Shown: positions 24,083 to 32,799 of the stretch, in pieces
Layout of the letters: every line of letters starts with the position of its first letter
Position numbering within the stretch: the first letter of the stretch is position 1
Source: Marivita sp. XM-24bin2
GTDB lineage: Bacteria > Pseudomonadota > Alphaproteobacteria > Rhodobacterales > Rhodobacteraceae
NCBI GenBank assembly: GCA_003149565.1
Contig: QCWH01000004.1
Coordinates: 76,321-140,320 of the forward strand
Reading direction: 5' to 3'
Length of the DNA stretch: 64,000 bases
Notes under the pieces: generated by a model
Databases searched by the model: none
Told to the model about the DNA's origin: nothing
The model's input: the letters and a program-made list of their open reading frames with translations, nothing else
Program-made: the position numbers and the translations under genes

Positions 24083-25104
24083 GTCAGCACCTCGCTTAAG
24101 GACAGTCGGTCACGTTTGCGTTGTAACTCGATATGCCCCAGCGGAGTCCACCCCACGAACACGGTTTCCACACTGTCCCGTTTCAAGGCGCTGCGCAGGG
24201 CGCTTTCGATCTGACGGCGGTCCTTTTTGGCCGTAGGTGCCGGATCAATCACGATCTGTCCGCCAAGACCCCGCAGCCTCAATTGGCGCGGCAAGTCTTT
24301 GACCGCCGCCAAGTTGGCTTTGAGACCCGCCGCCGGGCTGGTGTCGCCGCCGGTGTTCACATCGACGGCCACCAGAGCACGCGTGGGTTCAATCGCCATC
24401 GACGCATGTCCCCCCAAAGGCACATCGCGGGCCTGCAACCCATCAAGCACATCCAGAACGCCGTGCCGCTCGAAACTGCCATCGGAGCTGTCAATCTCGG
24501 CCGTGTCCGTCCATTCGCGCCACGCCAGAAGATGCGGCCTGTCGCCTTCGACCAGCAGCTCTGCTTCGCCCGTGGTATCCGCCATCACCTGCCCCGCAAG
24601 ATCGGCCATCGCTGCGATATCGTCAGCAATCTCGTCGGCATCAGCACCTTCACAGGAAGACCGCAGGATCAGGCCAAAGCCATCACCCGCATCCAGAATG
24701 TCATGCGCAACCGCCAAAAGCTCTTCGCGCGCATCCTCGTCCTTGATCCGGCGGGACACGTTGATGCCTGGCGCATCCGGAGTGACAATCGCATAGCGGC
24801 TTTTGAACAGCACCTTGTTCGTGACGGGAATCGCCTTGCCCGGCTCGGCATAGCCGGTGACCTGCACCAGCAGCGTTTGCCCAGGGGCCAAGCCCTTGAC
24901 TTGCCGCACGAAACCAGAGCCGTCAGGCGTGCGCAGGAACATACCACCCTGCCCCTTCATCGGGCGTTCAACGATGGCGCGGTAAATTGTACCGGGTGCA
25001 GGCTGATCGGTCTCAAGGAACAGGTCCTCGACCAAACCATCAACCATCAGCGCCGCCGCCTCGCGATCACCGACATGATCCAGCGCAATCAACCGACCTT
25101 TCAT
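24079..25104 (-). CDS. Short RNase E/G family endoribonuclease
   Basis: Ribonuclease E/G family protein of 341 residues, considerably shorter than E. coli RNase G. An S1-like N-terminal region and the catalytic DNase-I-like part are visible: [12 protein letters not shown] carries the first magnesium aspartate and [10 protein letters not shown] the second region. The CPxCxG zinc link needed for tetramer formation in RNase E is absent, as is the scaffold. Its job in Rhodobacteraceae, which also carry full RNase E, is not established. It overlaps maf upstream and yacG downstream by ATGA. Confidence 0.85.
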   Translation of the reverse strand: MKGRLIALDHVGDREAAALMVDGLVEDLFLETDQPAPGTIYRAIVERPMKGQGGMFLRTPDGSGFVRQVKGLAPGQTLLVQVTGYAEPGKAIPVTNKVLFKSRYAIVTPDAPGINVSRRIKDEDAREELLAVAHDILDAGDGFGLILRSSCEGADADEIADDIAAMADLAGQVMADTTGEAELLVEGDRPHLLAWREWTDTAEIDSSDGSFERHGVLDVLDGLQARDVPLGGHASMAIEPTRALVAVDVNTGGDTSPAAGLKANLAAVKDLPRQLRLRGLGGQIVIDPAPTAKKDRRQIESALRSALKRDSVETVFVGWTPLGHIELQRKRDRLSLSEVLT

Positions 25105-25679
25105 GACGTCCCCCCGTAGAGCGGATAGCCCGCCGCAACGAGCAGATTCGCCGTTTCCGCCAGAGGCAAGCCAACGACCGCGCTGAAACTGCCATTGATC
25201 CAGGGCACAAATGCACCCGCCGGGCCTTGGATGGCATAGCCCCCAGCCTTGCCGCGCCAGTCTTCACTGGACAGATAGGCGTTCACCTCGGCATCGCTGA
25301 GTGATTTCATCTTGACCTGCGTGACCACGTCCCGTTCCCAGAGCTTATCGCCCCGGCGCACAGCCACAGCCGTGACCACCCGGTGCCGACGCCCGGAAAG
25401 CGCAAACAGGAATTCAGCGGCCTCTGCGGCATCCGCAGGCTTGCCCAGAATGCGCCGACCCAGCGCAACAGTGGTGTCTGCAGACAGGACGATCTCATCG
25501 TCGCTCGCGGTAATCGCCAATGCCTTTTCGCGCGCAAGTCGCACGCAATAGGGGCGCGGCAATTCACCGGTACGAGGATCTTCGTTGATATCGGGCGGGC
25601 GGATATCATCCGCCTCTACCCCGATCTGAGCCAAAAGCTCCCGCCGCCGGGGGCTGCCGGAGCCGAGGATCAGCTTCAT
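25101..25679 (-). CDS. maf: Maf-type nucleotide pyrophosphatase
   Basis: Maf/Ham1-superfamily nucleoside triphosphate pyrophosphatase, 192 residues. Signature elements are [29 protein letters not shown] (with the base-sensing aspartate), [13 protein letters not shown] and [30 protein letters not shown]. These enzymes remove noncanonical nucleotides such as dTTP/UTP analogues or m7GTP; which one is not clear. The gene overlaps the RNase gene by ATGA and starts 7 bases after infA. Confidence 0.93.
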   Translation of the reverse strand: MKLILGSGSPRRRELLAQIGVEADDIRPPDINEDPRTGELPRPYCVRLAREKALAITASDDEIVLSADTTVALGRRILGKPADAAEAAEFLFALSGRRHRVVTAVAVRRGDKLWERDVVTQVKMKSLSDAEVNAYLSSEDWRGKAGGYAIQGPAGAFVPWINGSFSAVVGLPLAETANLLVAAGYPLYGGTS

Positions 25680-25686
25680 GAATCGC

Positions 25687-25905
25687 TTACTTGAAGCGGT
25701 AGTTGATCCGACCCTTGGTCAGATCGTACGGCGTCATTTCGACTTGCACCTTGTCGCCAGCCAGAACCCGGATGCGGTTCTTACGCATCTTGCCTGCCGT
25801 ATGCGCGATGATCTCATGGCCGTTTTCCAGCTCGACCCGAAACGTCGCGTTAGGCAGGAGTTCCTTAACGACACCGGGAAATTCGAGCGTATCTTCCTTG
25901 GCCAT
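25687..25905 (-). CDS. infA: Translation initiation factor IF-1
   Basis: IF-1, 72 residues, an S1/OB-fold protein binding the ribosomal A site. It begins [32 protein letters not shown] and ends [12 protein letters not shown], matching the family from end to end. The AAGGAG ribosome site is right before ATG 25905. The 82-base gap to the upstream hydrolase gene may hold its own promoter, as expected for a translation factor. Confidence 0.98.
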   Translation of the reverse strand: MAKEDTLEFPGVVKELLPNATFRVELENGHEIIAHTAGKMRKNRIRVLAGDKVQVEMTPYDLTKGRINYRFK

Positions 25906-25987
25906 GGTTTCTCCTTAACAAATCACCCCGTCATAGAGCGAGGCGCGCTACTAAATGGGGCCAAACGGCCAATTTATCAAGGCCTAT

Positions 25988-26872
25988 TCAACCCAGTTTC
26001 CGCGCTGCGGCAATCACGTCACGTCCCGTTTGATCGTCCCAATGCCGCCGATTGAGGACAACACCATCCGCACGCACGTGCGCGACCCGCGTCAGATCGA
26101 CCTCGGCATAGGTCCAACCGGGCTGGTTCAGCGTACCTTCCGCGATGACACCGGTTGCCGGAAACCCGGTGTCAGGCGGGCCGAATATGCCACCCATGCC
26201 GGTATTTTCATCAACAGCCTCGGACCAATCACAGCTCCCGACCGTGGAGGACATGACCGTAACACACTGATTCTCCAACGCCCGCGCCATCGAGCCGATC
26301 CGCACCCGCGAATACCCCGTAAGCGCTTCGGTGCAGCTTGGCACGAGGATAAGATCGGCCTCGGCCATCGCACGTCCGAGCAGCGGAAATTCGCTGTCGT
26401 AGCAAATCAGAATGCCGATCTTGCCCAAAGAGGTATCGAACAACTGCAACGGCCCACCCGCGACGACACCCCATTCCTCACGTTCGAATCGCGTCATGAT
26501 CTGTTTGTCCTGGTGGGCTGAGTCACCGTTCGGCGCAAAGAATCGCGCACGGTTCACCGGGCGGTCGCCCAAGTCAGGGTCAAACACCGGCGCTGACGCC
26601 GCAAGTATGTGTACCCCAAAGTCCTGCGCCAGCTTTGCATGCAGCGCGTCCGCTTCAGGTATCCGATCCGACACCGCGCGAAGCGACGCCTCCAGATCCA
26701 GCGCCACGTCACGCCCTGCGAGCGTCGCCAGCTCCATCGCACCGTATTCCGGAAACACCAGAAGGTCCGCCCCAGCGCCTGCAGCCTCGTTCACCCATTG
26801 CGTGAGCTTTTCCTCATAAGATACAAAAGAATAAAGGAAATCCATCGGATAGGCAGCCGCTGCAACTCTCAT
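25988..26872 (-). CDS. Carbon-nitrogen hydrolase (nitrilase superfamily)
   Basis: Nitrilase-superfamily amidohydrolase of 294 residues. The catalytic triad is visible: glutamate in LLVFPEYGAME, lysine in QDKQIMTRFE and cysteine in GILICYDSEFPLLGRAM. The family includes amidases, N-carbamoylases and formamidases, and no feature fixes the substrate. ATG 26872 overlaps the upstream GNAT stop by ATGA. It forms a three-gene set (NTF2-like, GNAT, hydrolase) placed between the phosphatase gene and infA. Confidence 0.88.
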   Translation of the reverse strand: MRVAAAAYPMDFLYSFVSYEEKLTQWVNEAAGAGADLLVFPEYGAMELATLAGRDVALDLEASLRAVSDRIPEADALHAKLAQDFGVHILAASAPVFDPDLGDRPVNRARFFAPNGDSAHQDKQIMTRFEREEWGVVAGGPLQLFDTSLGKIGILICYDSEFPLLGRAMAEADLILVPSCTEALTGYSRVRIGSMARALENQCVTVMSSTVGSCDWSEAVDENTGMGGIFGPPDTGFPATGVIAEGTLNQPGWTYAEVDLTRVAHVRADGVVLNRRHWDDQTGRDVIAAARKLG

Positions 26873-27465
26873 CTTTCATCCTCTGTCAAAACCTTCGTCC
26901 AGATCTGCAGTGGCTTCCGCGTCGCCTCGGTTTGGTCGATGTCTTTCCACGAAAACCGCGCCACAGCACCCTCTAGCGGAGCATACCCCCGCTTGCGCCA
27001 GAACCCATCCAAAGGCCGATACTCCTCGGGCCGCAAGGGATGCTCCTCTGGCCGAACCACGCCGCAAAAGGCCGAGACCGTGGCCCCCAGGCTGCGCCCA
27101 TGCGCCTCGCGCAGATCAAAGAACCGATGCCCCACGCCGCGCCCGCGATATTCCGGCAAGAGAACCGACTCGGCACAGTAGAAGATGTCCTTCAGCGCCA
27201 GCCTGGTTCCCTCGAACGCCGCCGCGAAGTCATCCGCGTGATCGACCATTGGCGTGCCGGTCGCTGCGCCTACCAAACGCCTACCGTCGAAAGCGCCAAC
27301 CAGAATCGCTGCGTCTGAATTGCGATACGTCTCCAGATATCCGCGCTCGTACTCAAGATCGCCGTCGTAAAGATATGGCCAATCCCGGAACACCCGGATG
27401 CGCAGTCCTGCGACATCGTCCAGAGCCGCGTCCAGCGACTCACCGGTCAGTGCTTCGATCCGCAT
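26869..27465 (-). CDS. GNAT family N-acetyltransferase
   Basis: GCN5-related acetyltransferase of 198 residues. Motif A is seen in AESVLLPEYRGRGVGHRFFDLREAHGRSLG around residues 95-125, which binds acetyl-CoA. The N-terminal part (DVAGLRIRVFRDWPYLYDGD) and the C-terminal WRKRGYAPLEGAVARFSWKDID resemble a proteobacterial subfamily of unknown substrate. It is coupled by TGATG to the NTF2-like gene upstream and by ATGA to the hydrolase downstream, so the three probably act in one pathway. Confidence 0.85.
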   Translation of the reverse strand: MRIEALTGESLDAALDDVAGLRIRVFRDWPYLYDGDLEYERGYLETYRNSDAAILVGAFDGRRLVGAATGTPMVDHADDFAAAFEGTRLALKDIFYCAESVLLPEYRGRGVGHRFFDLREAHGRSLGATVSAFCGVVRPEEHPLRPEEYRPLDGFWRKRGYAPLEGAVARFSWKDIDQTEATRKPLQIWTKVLTEDER

Positions 27466-27860
27466 CAGGAGACCTGTTTGATCCAGTCGCTGAGATTGTA
27501 ATAGGTCACCACGCGGCTGATCTTGCCATCTGACAGCGAAAAGAATGACCCGGCAGGCAAGCGGTACCCCTGACCCTTGGCCTCGGGCAGCCCCGCATCA
27601 TTCGCCAGGTATGTGCCATTGACCATATATTCCGCCGCCCCGCGGGCCCCGTCTTCGGCTACAAACACCACCATCTCGGTCAATGTCTCGTCATAGCACC
27701 GCGCCATGTGGGCACAGAATTCCTCGAAAGCTGCGCGCCCGACCCGCACATTGCCCTCGTTGACGTGATGCGCGACGTCTTCGGTCAGACAGTCCAGCAT
27801 GCCTGCAATGTCCTTACGGTTGAACGCATCGAAATAACGCTCGATTGTGGCCCGGCTCAT
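27465..27860 (-). CDS. NTF2-like ketosteroid-isomerase-related protein
   Basis: NTF2-fold (SnoaL-like) protein of 131 residues. The opening ATIERYFDAFNRKDIAGMLDCLTEDVAHHVNEG and the closing PAGSFFSLSDGKISRVVTYYNLSDWIKQVS are conserved in a family named ketosteroid isomerase-related protein. The reaction is unknown. Start ATG 27860 shares ATGA with the phosphatase stop; the upstream in-frame leader MGRGA lies inside that gene. It is cotranscribed with the GNAT and nitrilase-type genes. Confidence 0.85.
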   Translation of the reverse strand: MSRATIERYFDAFNRKDIAGMLDCLTEDVAHHVNEGNVRVGRAAFEEFCAHMARCYDETLTEMVVFVAEDGARGAAEYMVNGTYLANDAGLPEAKGQGYRLPAGSFFSLSDGKISRVVTYYNLSDWIKQVS

Positions 27861-28306
27861 AGCGCCCCTCCCCATTTGGTTTTCAAGTGATCCACCAGTT
27901 GATCGCGCGTCTGCCGATAGGCATTCAACTTCTGCTCGCGCGTCTCACCCAATCCCGTCGGGTCCATGATCGGCCAATATTCCACCGTCAGATGGTAGAA
28001 CCGCGTGAGATCCAGCGCCCGCCGCTGCGACGCCGGAGACAGCGCAACGATCAGATCGAAACCCGAAAGCGCCTCACCGTTCTCTTCCAACTCATCGAAC
28101 GAGCGCGACTTGTGCCGGTTCAGCGCAACGCCGATCTCGTCACAGGCGGCAATCGCAAATCCGTCGATCTCGAGATCGTTCACCACACCCACCGACTGCA
28201 CATAAGTCTCAAAGCCATACAGCTTTTTCATGATCCCCTCGGCCATCGGAGACCGGACGGCATTGTGGTCGCAGCAAAACAGAATCGACTGCGGCAGGGC
28301 TCCCAA
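27857..28306 (-). CDS. Low-molecular-weight protein tyrosine phosphatase-like protein
   Basis: LMW-phosphatase/arsenate-reductase fold, 149 residues. The P-loop CDHNAVRS (C-x5-R-S) follows the first strand ILFCCDHNAVRSPMAEG, and the acid-loop aspartate lies in YWPIMDPTG near residue 117. The start must be TTG 28306: the next in-frame ATG lies after the P-loop and would destroy the active site. GGGGG about 7 bases upstream serves as ribosome site. It starts 4 bases after the UPF0262 stop, typical of the UPF0262-phosphatase-infA order in this family. The cellular substrate is unknown. Confidence 0.87.
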   Translation of the reverse strand: MGALPQSILFCCDHNAVRSPMAEGIMKKLYGFETYVQSVGVVNDLEIDGFAIAACDEIGVALNRHKSRSFDELEENGEALSGFDLIVALSPASQRRALDLTRFYHLTVEYWPIMDPTGLGETREQKLNAYRQTRDQLVDHLKTKWGGAL

Positions 28307-28309
28307 GGT

Positions 28310-28789
28310 TCAGCCCCCGAAATGCAACACACAGACCAGCGTAAAGAGCCGCCGGGCGGTGTCATCATCCACCGTCACCTTACCTTCAAGCCGCTCCTGC
28401 AGGATGCGCGCACCTTCGTTGTGAATGCCGCGCCGTGCCATGTCGATGGTTTCGATCTGGCTCGGTGGCAGGGTTTTCACCGCATCAAAATAGGATTTAC
28501 AGATCTGGAAATAATCTTTCACCACCTGCCGAAACGGCGACAGCGACAGGTGAAACTCCGCCGCCTTTTCATGGCTTTCGGTGGTCACATCAAAGACCAG
28601 CCGTTTGTCCCGGATCGACAGGCCCACATTATACGGCCCCGAAGGCACCGGGCGCCCGTCGCGGTCCGGCAGCTCAAAGGTGTTGTGCTCCATCAGGTCG
28701 AACATCGCCACGCGGCGTTCCTGTTCGATCTCGGGTGTGGGCGGGGGCAAATTGCCGTCGTCCAGCTCAATATGGGCAATGCGTGTCAT
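28310..28789 (-). CDS. UPF0262 family protein
   Basis: Conserved alphaproteobacterial protein of 159 residues, UPF0262 family. Recognised from RIAHIELDD at the N-terminus and FHLSLSPFRQVVKDYFQICKSYFDAVKTLPPSQIETIDMARRGIHNEGA in the middle. Function is unknown; the conserved place next to an LMW phosphatase and infA suggests a housekeeping role. Start ATG 28789 gives the family N-terminus MTRIAHIEL; the 17-residue in-frame leader before it is not conserved. Confidence 0.9.
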   Translation of the reverse strand: MTRIAHIELDDGNLPPPTPEIEQERRVAMFDLMEHNTFELPDRDGRPVPSGPYNVGLSIRDKRLVFDVTTESHEKAAEFHLSLSPFRQVVKDYFQICKSYFDAVKTLPPSQIETIDMARRGIHNEGARILQERLEGKVTVDDDTARRLFTLVCVLHFGG

Positions 28790-28858
28790 GGGCGGTGTTC
28801 CTTGATCTGCGCACCTCCCTATCGCGCGTTGATATGGCACGCAATCGCGCCAATGGGC

Positions 28859-30079
28859 TTAATCACGCGTTTCGTCTCCTGACGGCATCAGACCATAGCG
28901 CGCGGCAACACGCCAGACATGCGCTGGCACCATGTTTTTGATCCGGGCAGGATGTGCCCGCCTGAGATGCAGAATGGTCTCGATTGCCTTCATTTCGACC
29001 CGCGCGCGGGCAAACTCCAAACCGCGAGGCCCTGTGCGCGGCTGCAGCCACGCCACGATGGGCCGCACCCAATCCGGCATCCGCCGCAAGGGCAATCCCC
29101 CCGCCGCACGTTCGGTGTTGACCATGAAGCCTTTGACCGCTGCTTCACGCTTGCCCTTGTCGGTGAGAGCACACCGCACCACAAGGTCACCCAGTCGGTC
29201 AAGCACCGCCGCTCCGCGCGCATTGCGCACGATAAGCCACTGGTCACCATCGCCGCCCATATACCCCACAGTGATATCCGCCAGCCGGTTGGTGTAATCG
29301 ACACAGGTCTTGCAGGTCATGGGAAAGAAATCCGCCGGCAGGTCCGACAGCGGAAGCTTCAGGAACGGCACAAAACGCGGCTTGCGCCCGTCATCGAATC
29401 GCAACTCCACCCGGTAATCCGCGCGGAACTCCAAATAAGACACGGTCTCCGGTTTGTCGTCCAAGCGCGCCAGAAACGCGTGGAAATTCTCGGTTGTGGT
29501 GTTGTCCGAACAGGGCGTGCCAATCACCGTGATCTCGTCAAACCCCAGCTCAGCCTCCAGCGCCCGCAGCGCGTAGACCTGACAAGGCACTCCCACGACG
29601 GCAATCCGCCGATGCCCCGCTGCCCGCGCCGGCTCCAAGAGCGCCAGAAGAGGACCATACCCCATCCGCATGCCCCGGCATTGGGCCATCTGTTCTGCCT
29701 CGGTCACGATCACCGGCAACGGTTTCCAGCGGTCCAGCGGATCCGGCGCCGTCGCCAGCACCGCATCCACAGCACCCGCGCGCAGCAACTCTGCCGCCAA
29801 ACCGGTGGTCAATCCGGTCCACTGAGCACCCTCCGCCGCCGGCTCCAACCGCGCGCGATACATCGCCTGCGCCACACCAAAGAACGCCTCGTCGCCGTCT
29901 CCGGCGACCCGCCCATGCACCGATCGCTCAAGGCTCTCGTAATTTGGCTGTATAAACTGGCAGGCCTTGCCGCAGCCGCGGCCATCGCCCATCCGCGACA
30001 CGCCGCAATCGGTACACAGCCCCGCTCGCGGAGCGCCACCGATCTCCGGCACCGTCAGACCAATGCGCCCACCATCCAT
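28859..30079 (-). CDS. BciB/FrhB-like ferredoxin-dependent reductase (possible 8-vinyl reductase)
   Basis: Iron-sulfur flavoprotein of the F420-hydrogenase beta-subunit family, 406 residues. Two cysteine clusters are present: CTDCGVSRMGDGRGCGKAC near the N-terminus and CKTCVDYTNRLADITVGYMGG near residue 265. Segments FFGV, EGAQWTGLTTGLA, GVPCQVYALR, GTPCSDN, and DYTN-LAD-VGYMG match the BciB type of divinyl (proto)chlorophyllide 8-vinyl reductase, as I recall it. Function as BciB would imply bacteriochlorophyll synthesis, but FrhB-fold relatives also act elsewhere. Start ATG 30079 follows GGGAG; two earlier in-frame ATGs lie in or beyond the palindromic operator. The gene interrupts the usual order after mraY. 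Confidence 0.75.
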   Translation of the reverse strand: MDGGRIGLTVPEIGGAPRAGLCTDCGVSRMGDGRGCGKACQFIQPNYESLERSVHGRVAGDGDEAFFGVAQAMYRARLEPAAEGAQWTGLTTGLAAELLRAGAVDAVLATAPDPLDRWKPLPVIVTEAEQMAQCRGMRMGYGPLLALLEPARAAGHRRIAVVGVPCQVYALRALEAELGFDEITVIGTPCSDNTTTENFHAFLARLDDKPETVSYLEFRADYRVELRFDDGRKPRFVPFLKLPLSDLPADFFPMTCKTCVDYTNRLADITVGYMGGDGDQWLIVRNARGAAVLDRLGDLVVRCALTDKGKREAAVKGFMVNTERAAGGLPLRRMPDWVRPIVAWLQPRTGPRGLEFARARVEMKAIETILHLRRAHPARIKNMVPAHVWRVAARYGLMPSGDETRD

Positions 30080-30102
30080 GTCAGACTCCCAAAGCAGAAA
30101 CA

Positions 30103-30120
30103 TGTCAACTTTAGTTGACA
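30103..30120. promoter_or_regulatory. 18-bp perfect palindrome before the BciB-like gene
   Basis: TGTCAACTTTAGTTGACA is a perfect 18-bp inverted repeat 24-41 bases upstream of the chosen start. It fits TGT-N12-ACA, the CrtJ/PpsR photosynthesis-repressor consensus; AGTTGA half-sites could alternatively be a MarR-type operator. On the gene strand it includes TTGACA. Confidence 0.55.
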
Positions 30121-30266
30121 GTTGCTCGAAAAGCGAGTCCATGCTTCTTCTTTTCTCAAATATGCAAACGCGCCACCGCGACCCGCGCGGCGTCCGAGAA
30201 AGGCGTCACATCAATACATTCCCGAGGACGTCGCCGCAGGCGAAAGGACGAGACTTGGTGGGCGCG

Positions 30267-31349
30267 TCAGCGCACCTTCAACGTCGCCAGCCCGATCAGC
30301 GCCAGAATAAGCGAGATGATCCAGAACCGGATCACGATCTGCGGCTCGGCCCAGCCCTTCTTTTCATAGTGGTGATGGATGGGCGCCATCAGGAACACAC
30401 GCTTGCCTGTGCGCTTGAAATACAGCACCTGAATGATCACCGAGAGCGCCTCGACCACGAACAAGCCACCAACAATCGCCAGAACGATCTCGTGCTTCGT
30501 CGCCACCGCAATGGCTCCCAAAGCGCCACCCAGCGCCAGTGACCCGGTATCCCCCATGAACACTGCGGCGGGTGGAGCGTTGTACCACAGAAAGCCCAAG
30601 CCACCGCCGAACAGACCTGCGGTAAAGATCAGGATTTCCCCGGTCCCCGGCACGTAATGCACGTCGAGATACTCGGTAAAATCGACACGGCCCACCGCAT
30701 AGGCGATCACGCCCAATGTGCCCGCCGCAATCATCACCGGCATGATGGCCAAACCGTCGAGACCGTCCGTCAGGTTCACCGCATTGGCCGCGCCGACGAT
30801 CACGATCACCGCGAAAGGCACAAAGAGATACCCAAGATTCAGCAGCGTGTCCTTGAACACCGGGAAGGCAAGCTGATTGGTCAACTCGTCAGGATGGAAC
30901 TGCGCAGCCCAGTAACCTGCTATCCCCGCAATCAGAAACCCCAGCAACAACCGCACCTTACCAGATACACCGGCCGTGTTCTGTTTCTTCACCTTGGCGT
31001 AATCATCGGCAAACCCGATCAGAGCAAAGCTCATGGTGACAAACAGGACCATCCAGACAAACGGGTTGTCCAGCCGCGCCCAGAGTAGCGTCGATGTCAA
31101 AAGCGCGCCCACGATCAGCAGCCCGCCCATCGTTGGTGTTCCGGCTTTGGTGAAATGCCCCTCGGGCCCGTCGGTGCGGATTGGCTGCCCCTTGCCCTGC
31201 CGCTTGCGCAGCACGTTGATCAGCGGTTTGCCAAACAGAAAGCCAAAGATCAGCGCAGTCAAAAACGCGCCACCAGCCCGGAATGTAATGTAGCGAAAGA
31301 GGTTGAAGAAATCGCCTCCGTCCGACAGCGCGGTCAACCAATACAACAT
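30267..31349 (-). CDS. mraY: Phospho-N-acetylmuramoyl-pentapeptide transferase
   Basis: MraY of 360 residues, the integral membrane enzyme that makes lipid I from UDP-MurNAc-pentapeptide and undecaprenyl phosphate. Ten or so membrane segments and the catalytic motifs [14 protein letters not shown] (aspartate pair), [12 protein letters not shown] and the C-terminal [12 protein letters not shown] are all intact. Start ATG 31349 gives [22 protein letters not shown], the family N-terminus; the longer frame runs into murF. It is the last cell-wall gene here: murD, which often follows, is not next. Confidence 0.96.
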   Translation of the reverse strand: MLYWLTALSDGGDFFNLFRYITFRAGGAFLTALIFGFLFGKPLINVLRKRQGKGQPIRTDGPEGHFTKAGTPTMGGLLIVGALLTSTLLWARLDNPFVWMVLFVTMSFALIGFADDYAKVKKQNTAGVSGKVRLLLGFLIAGIAGYWAAQFHPDELTNQLAFPVFKDTLLNLGYLFVPFAVIVIVGAANAVNLTDGLDGLAIMPVMIAAGTLGVIAYAVGRVDFTEYLDVHYVPGTGEILIFTAGLFGGGLGFLWYNAPPAAVFMGDTGSLALGGALGAIAVATKHEIVLAIVGGLFVVEALSVIIQVLYFKRTGKRVFLMAPIHHHYEKKGWAEPQIVIRFWIISLILALIGLATLKVR

Positions 31350-31356
31350 GAACCTT

Positions 31357-32799
31357 TTATCCTTCCGCCTCGTCGAGGGCGCTGCCTTGGCCCATATTCC
31401 GGATGGCGTCAACCACGCGGGCCAACCGCATGGACAGCGAACCTTTCACCATCACAACATCCCCGGCGTCAAGCTGGCGTGGCAGTTGGGCCGCCATGTC
31501 GTCCGACGTCTCAAACCACAACCCGCGTTGGCCTTCCGACAGCGCATCATAGAGGTGCCGCATCAGCGGGCCAACACAATGCACCTTGTCGAGCGCCTTT
31601 GTGGCGTCCAGATCGGCCAGCGCTGCATGCAGGTCCGGCCCGGTTGGCCCCAGTTCCTTCATGTCGCCCAGCACAGCGATCCGACGTCCCTTGCTGACGC
31701 GCGCCATATCGTGCTGCACCGGCGCCGCAGCCAGAACCGCAAGCGAGGCGGCCACCGAGGCCGGGTTGGCATTATACGCATCGTCGAAAAGCGCCAGAGT
31801 GGCAGATGGGTCAGCCGCATCCAGCGAAATCGTGACGTGAGCGCCCCGTCCGGCACCCGGATGCCATCGCCCCATCGCCGCCAGAGACAGCGCCCGGTCG
31901 AGCCCGAGCACCTCGCACACAGCCAGCACCGCCGCGCCATTGATGGCGAAGTGCCGCCCAGGCGCGTCTATCTTGTAAAGCATCTCGCCGCCTGAGAACG
32001 CCGCCTGCGCGACGCTGCAGCCATCCTGATCCCGAACCGAGCTTACCCGCATGTCGCACCCATCGCTTTCGCCAAACGACACGCTCAGATCGGCCATCTG
32101 AGAGGCCCGCGTCTGCAGAATCGCGCTGGTGGGCAGATCTCCGTTCCAGATCGCCACCCCACCCGGCTCAAGCCCATCAAAGATCGACGCCTTCTCATGC
32201 GCGATCCCGTCGATGCTCTCGAACGCCTCCAGATGCGCCGGGGCCACGATTGTCACAACCGCCACATGCGGCCGCGCCATCCGGCTCAGCGGAGCAATCT
32301 CGCCGGGATGATTCATTCCAATCTCGATCACCGCGAATTCGGCGTCGCGCGGCATCCGCGCCAGCGTCAGCGGCACACCCCAATGGTTGTTGTAACTGGC
32401 CTGCGCAGCATGCACGGCGCCATGCGCCCCCAGAACCGTGCGCAGCATTTCCTTGGTCGAGGTCTTGCCGACCGATCCGGTCACGCCCACCACTTTGGCC
32501 TGCGTCCGTTCACGCGAGGCGATGCCCAAAGCTTCAAGCCCGGTCTGAACATCATGCACCACCAAAAGTGGCGCGTCCTCGGCCAAACCATCGGGCACGC
32601 GGCTGACCAGGGCGGCTGCCGCCCCCTTTTCCAGCGCCTGGGCCACAAAGTCATGCCCATCCCGCGCGGCTGTCAGAGCGACGAACAAATCACCGGGCTG
32701 CAATGTCCGCGTATCAATTGACACACCCGTTGCGGCCCATGTGCCCGTCACCCGCCCGCCTGTCGCCTCTACCGCCTCTGCACTTGTCCAAAGCGTCAT
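31357..32799 (-). CDS. murF: UDP-N-acetylmuramoyl-tripeptide--D-alanyl-D-alanine ligase
   Basis: MurF of 480 residues, adding D-Ala-D-Ala to the UDP-MurNAc-tripeptide. The three Mur-ligase domains are seen in order: the N-terminal UDP-binding domain ([17 protein letters not shown]), the central ATPase with [17 protein letters not shown] (P-loop), [10 protein letters not shown] and the C-terminal domain with [15 protein letters not shown]. Its ATG overlaps the murE stop by ATGA, and 7 bases separate it from mraY. Confidence 0.96.
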   Translation of the reverse strand: MTLWTSAEAVEATGGRVTGTWAATGVSIDTRTLQPGDLFVALTAARDGHDFVAQALEKGAAAALVSRVPDGLAEDAPLLVVHDVQTGLEALGIASRERTQAKVVGVTGSVGKTSTKEMLRTVLGAHGAVHAAQASYNNHWGVPLTLARMPRDAEFAVIEIGMNHPGEIAPLSRMARPHVAVVTIVAPAHLEAFESIDGIAHEKASIFDGLEPGGVAIWNGDLPTSAILQTRASQMADLSVSFGESDGCDMRVSSVRDQDGCSVAQAAFSGGEMLYKIDAPGRHFAINGAAVLAVCEVLGLDRALSLAAMGRWHPGAGRGAHVTISLDAADPSATLALFDDAYNANPASVAASLAVLAAAPVQHDMARVSKGRRIAVLGDMKELGPTGPDLHAALADLDATKALDKVHCVGPLMRHLYDALSEGQRGLWFETSDDMAAQLPRQLDAGDVVMVKGSLSMRLARVVDAIRNMGQGSALDEAEG

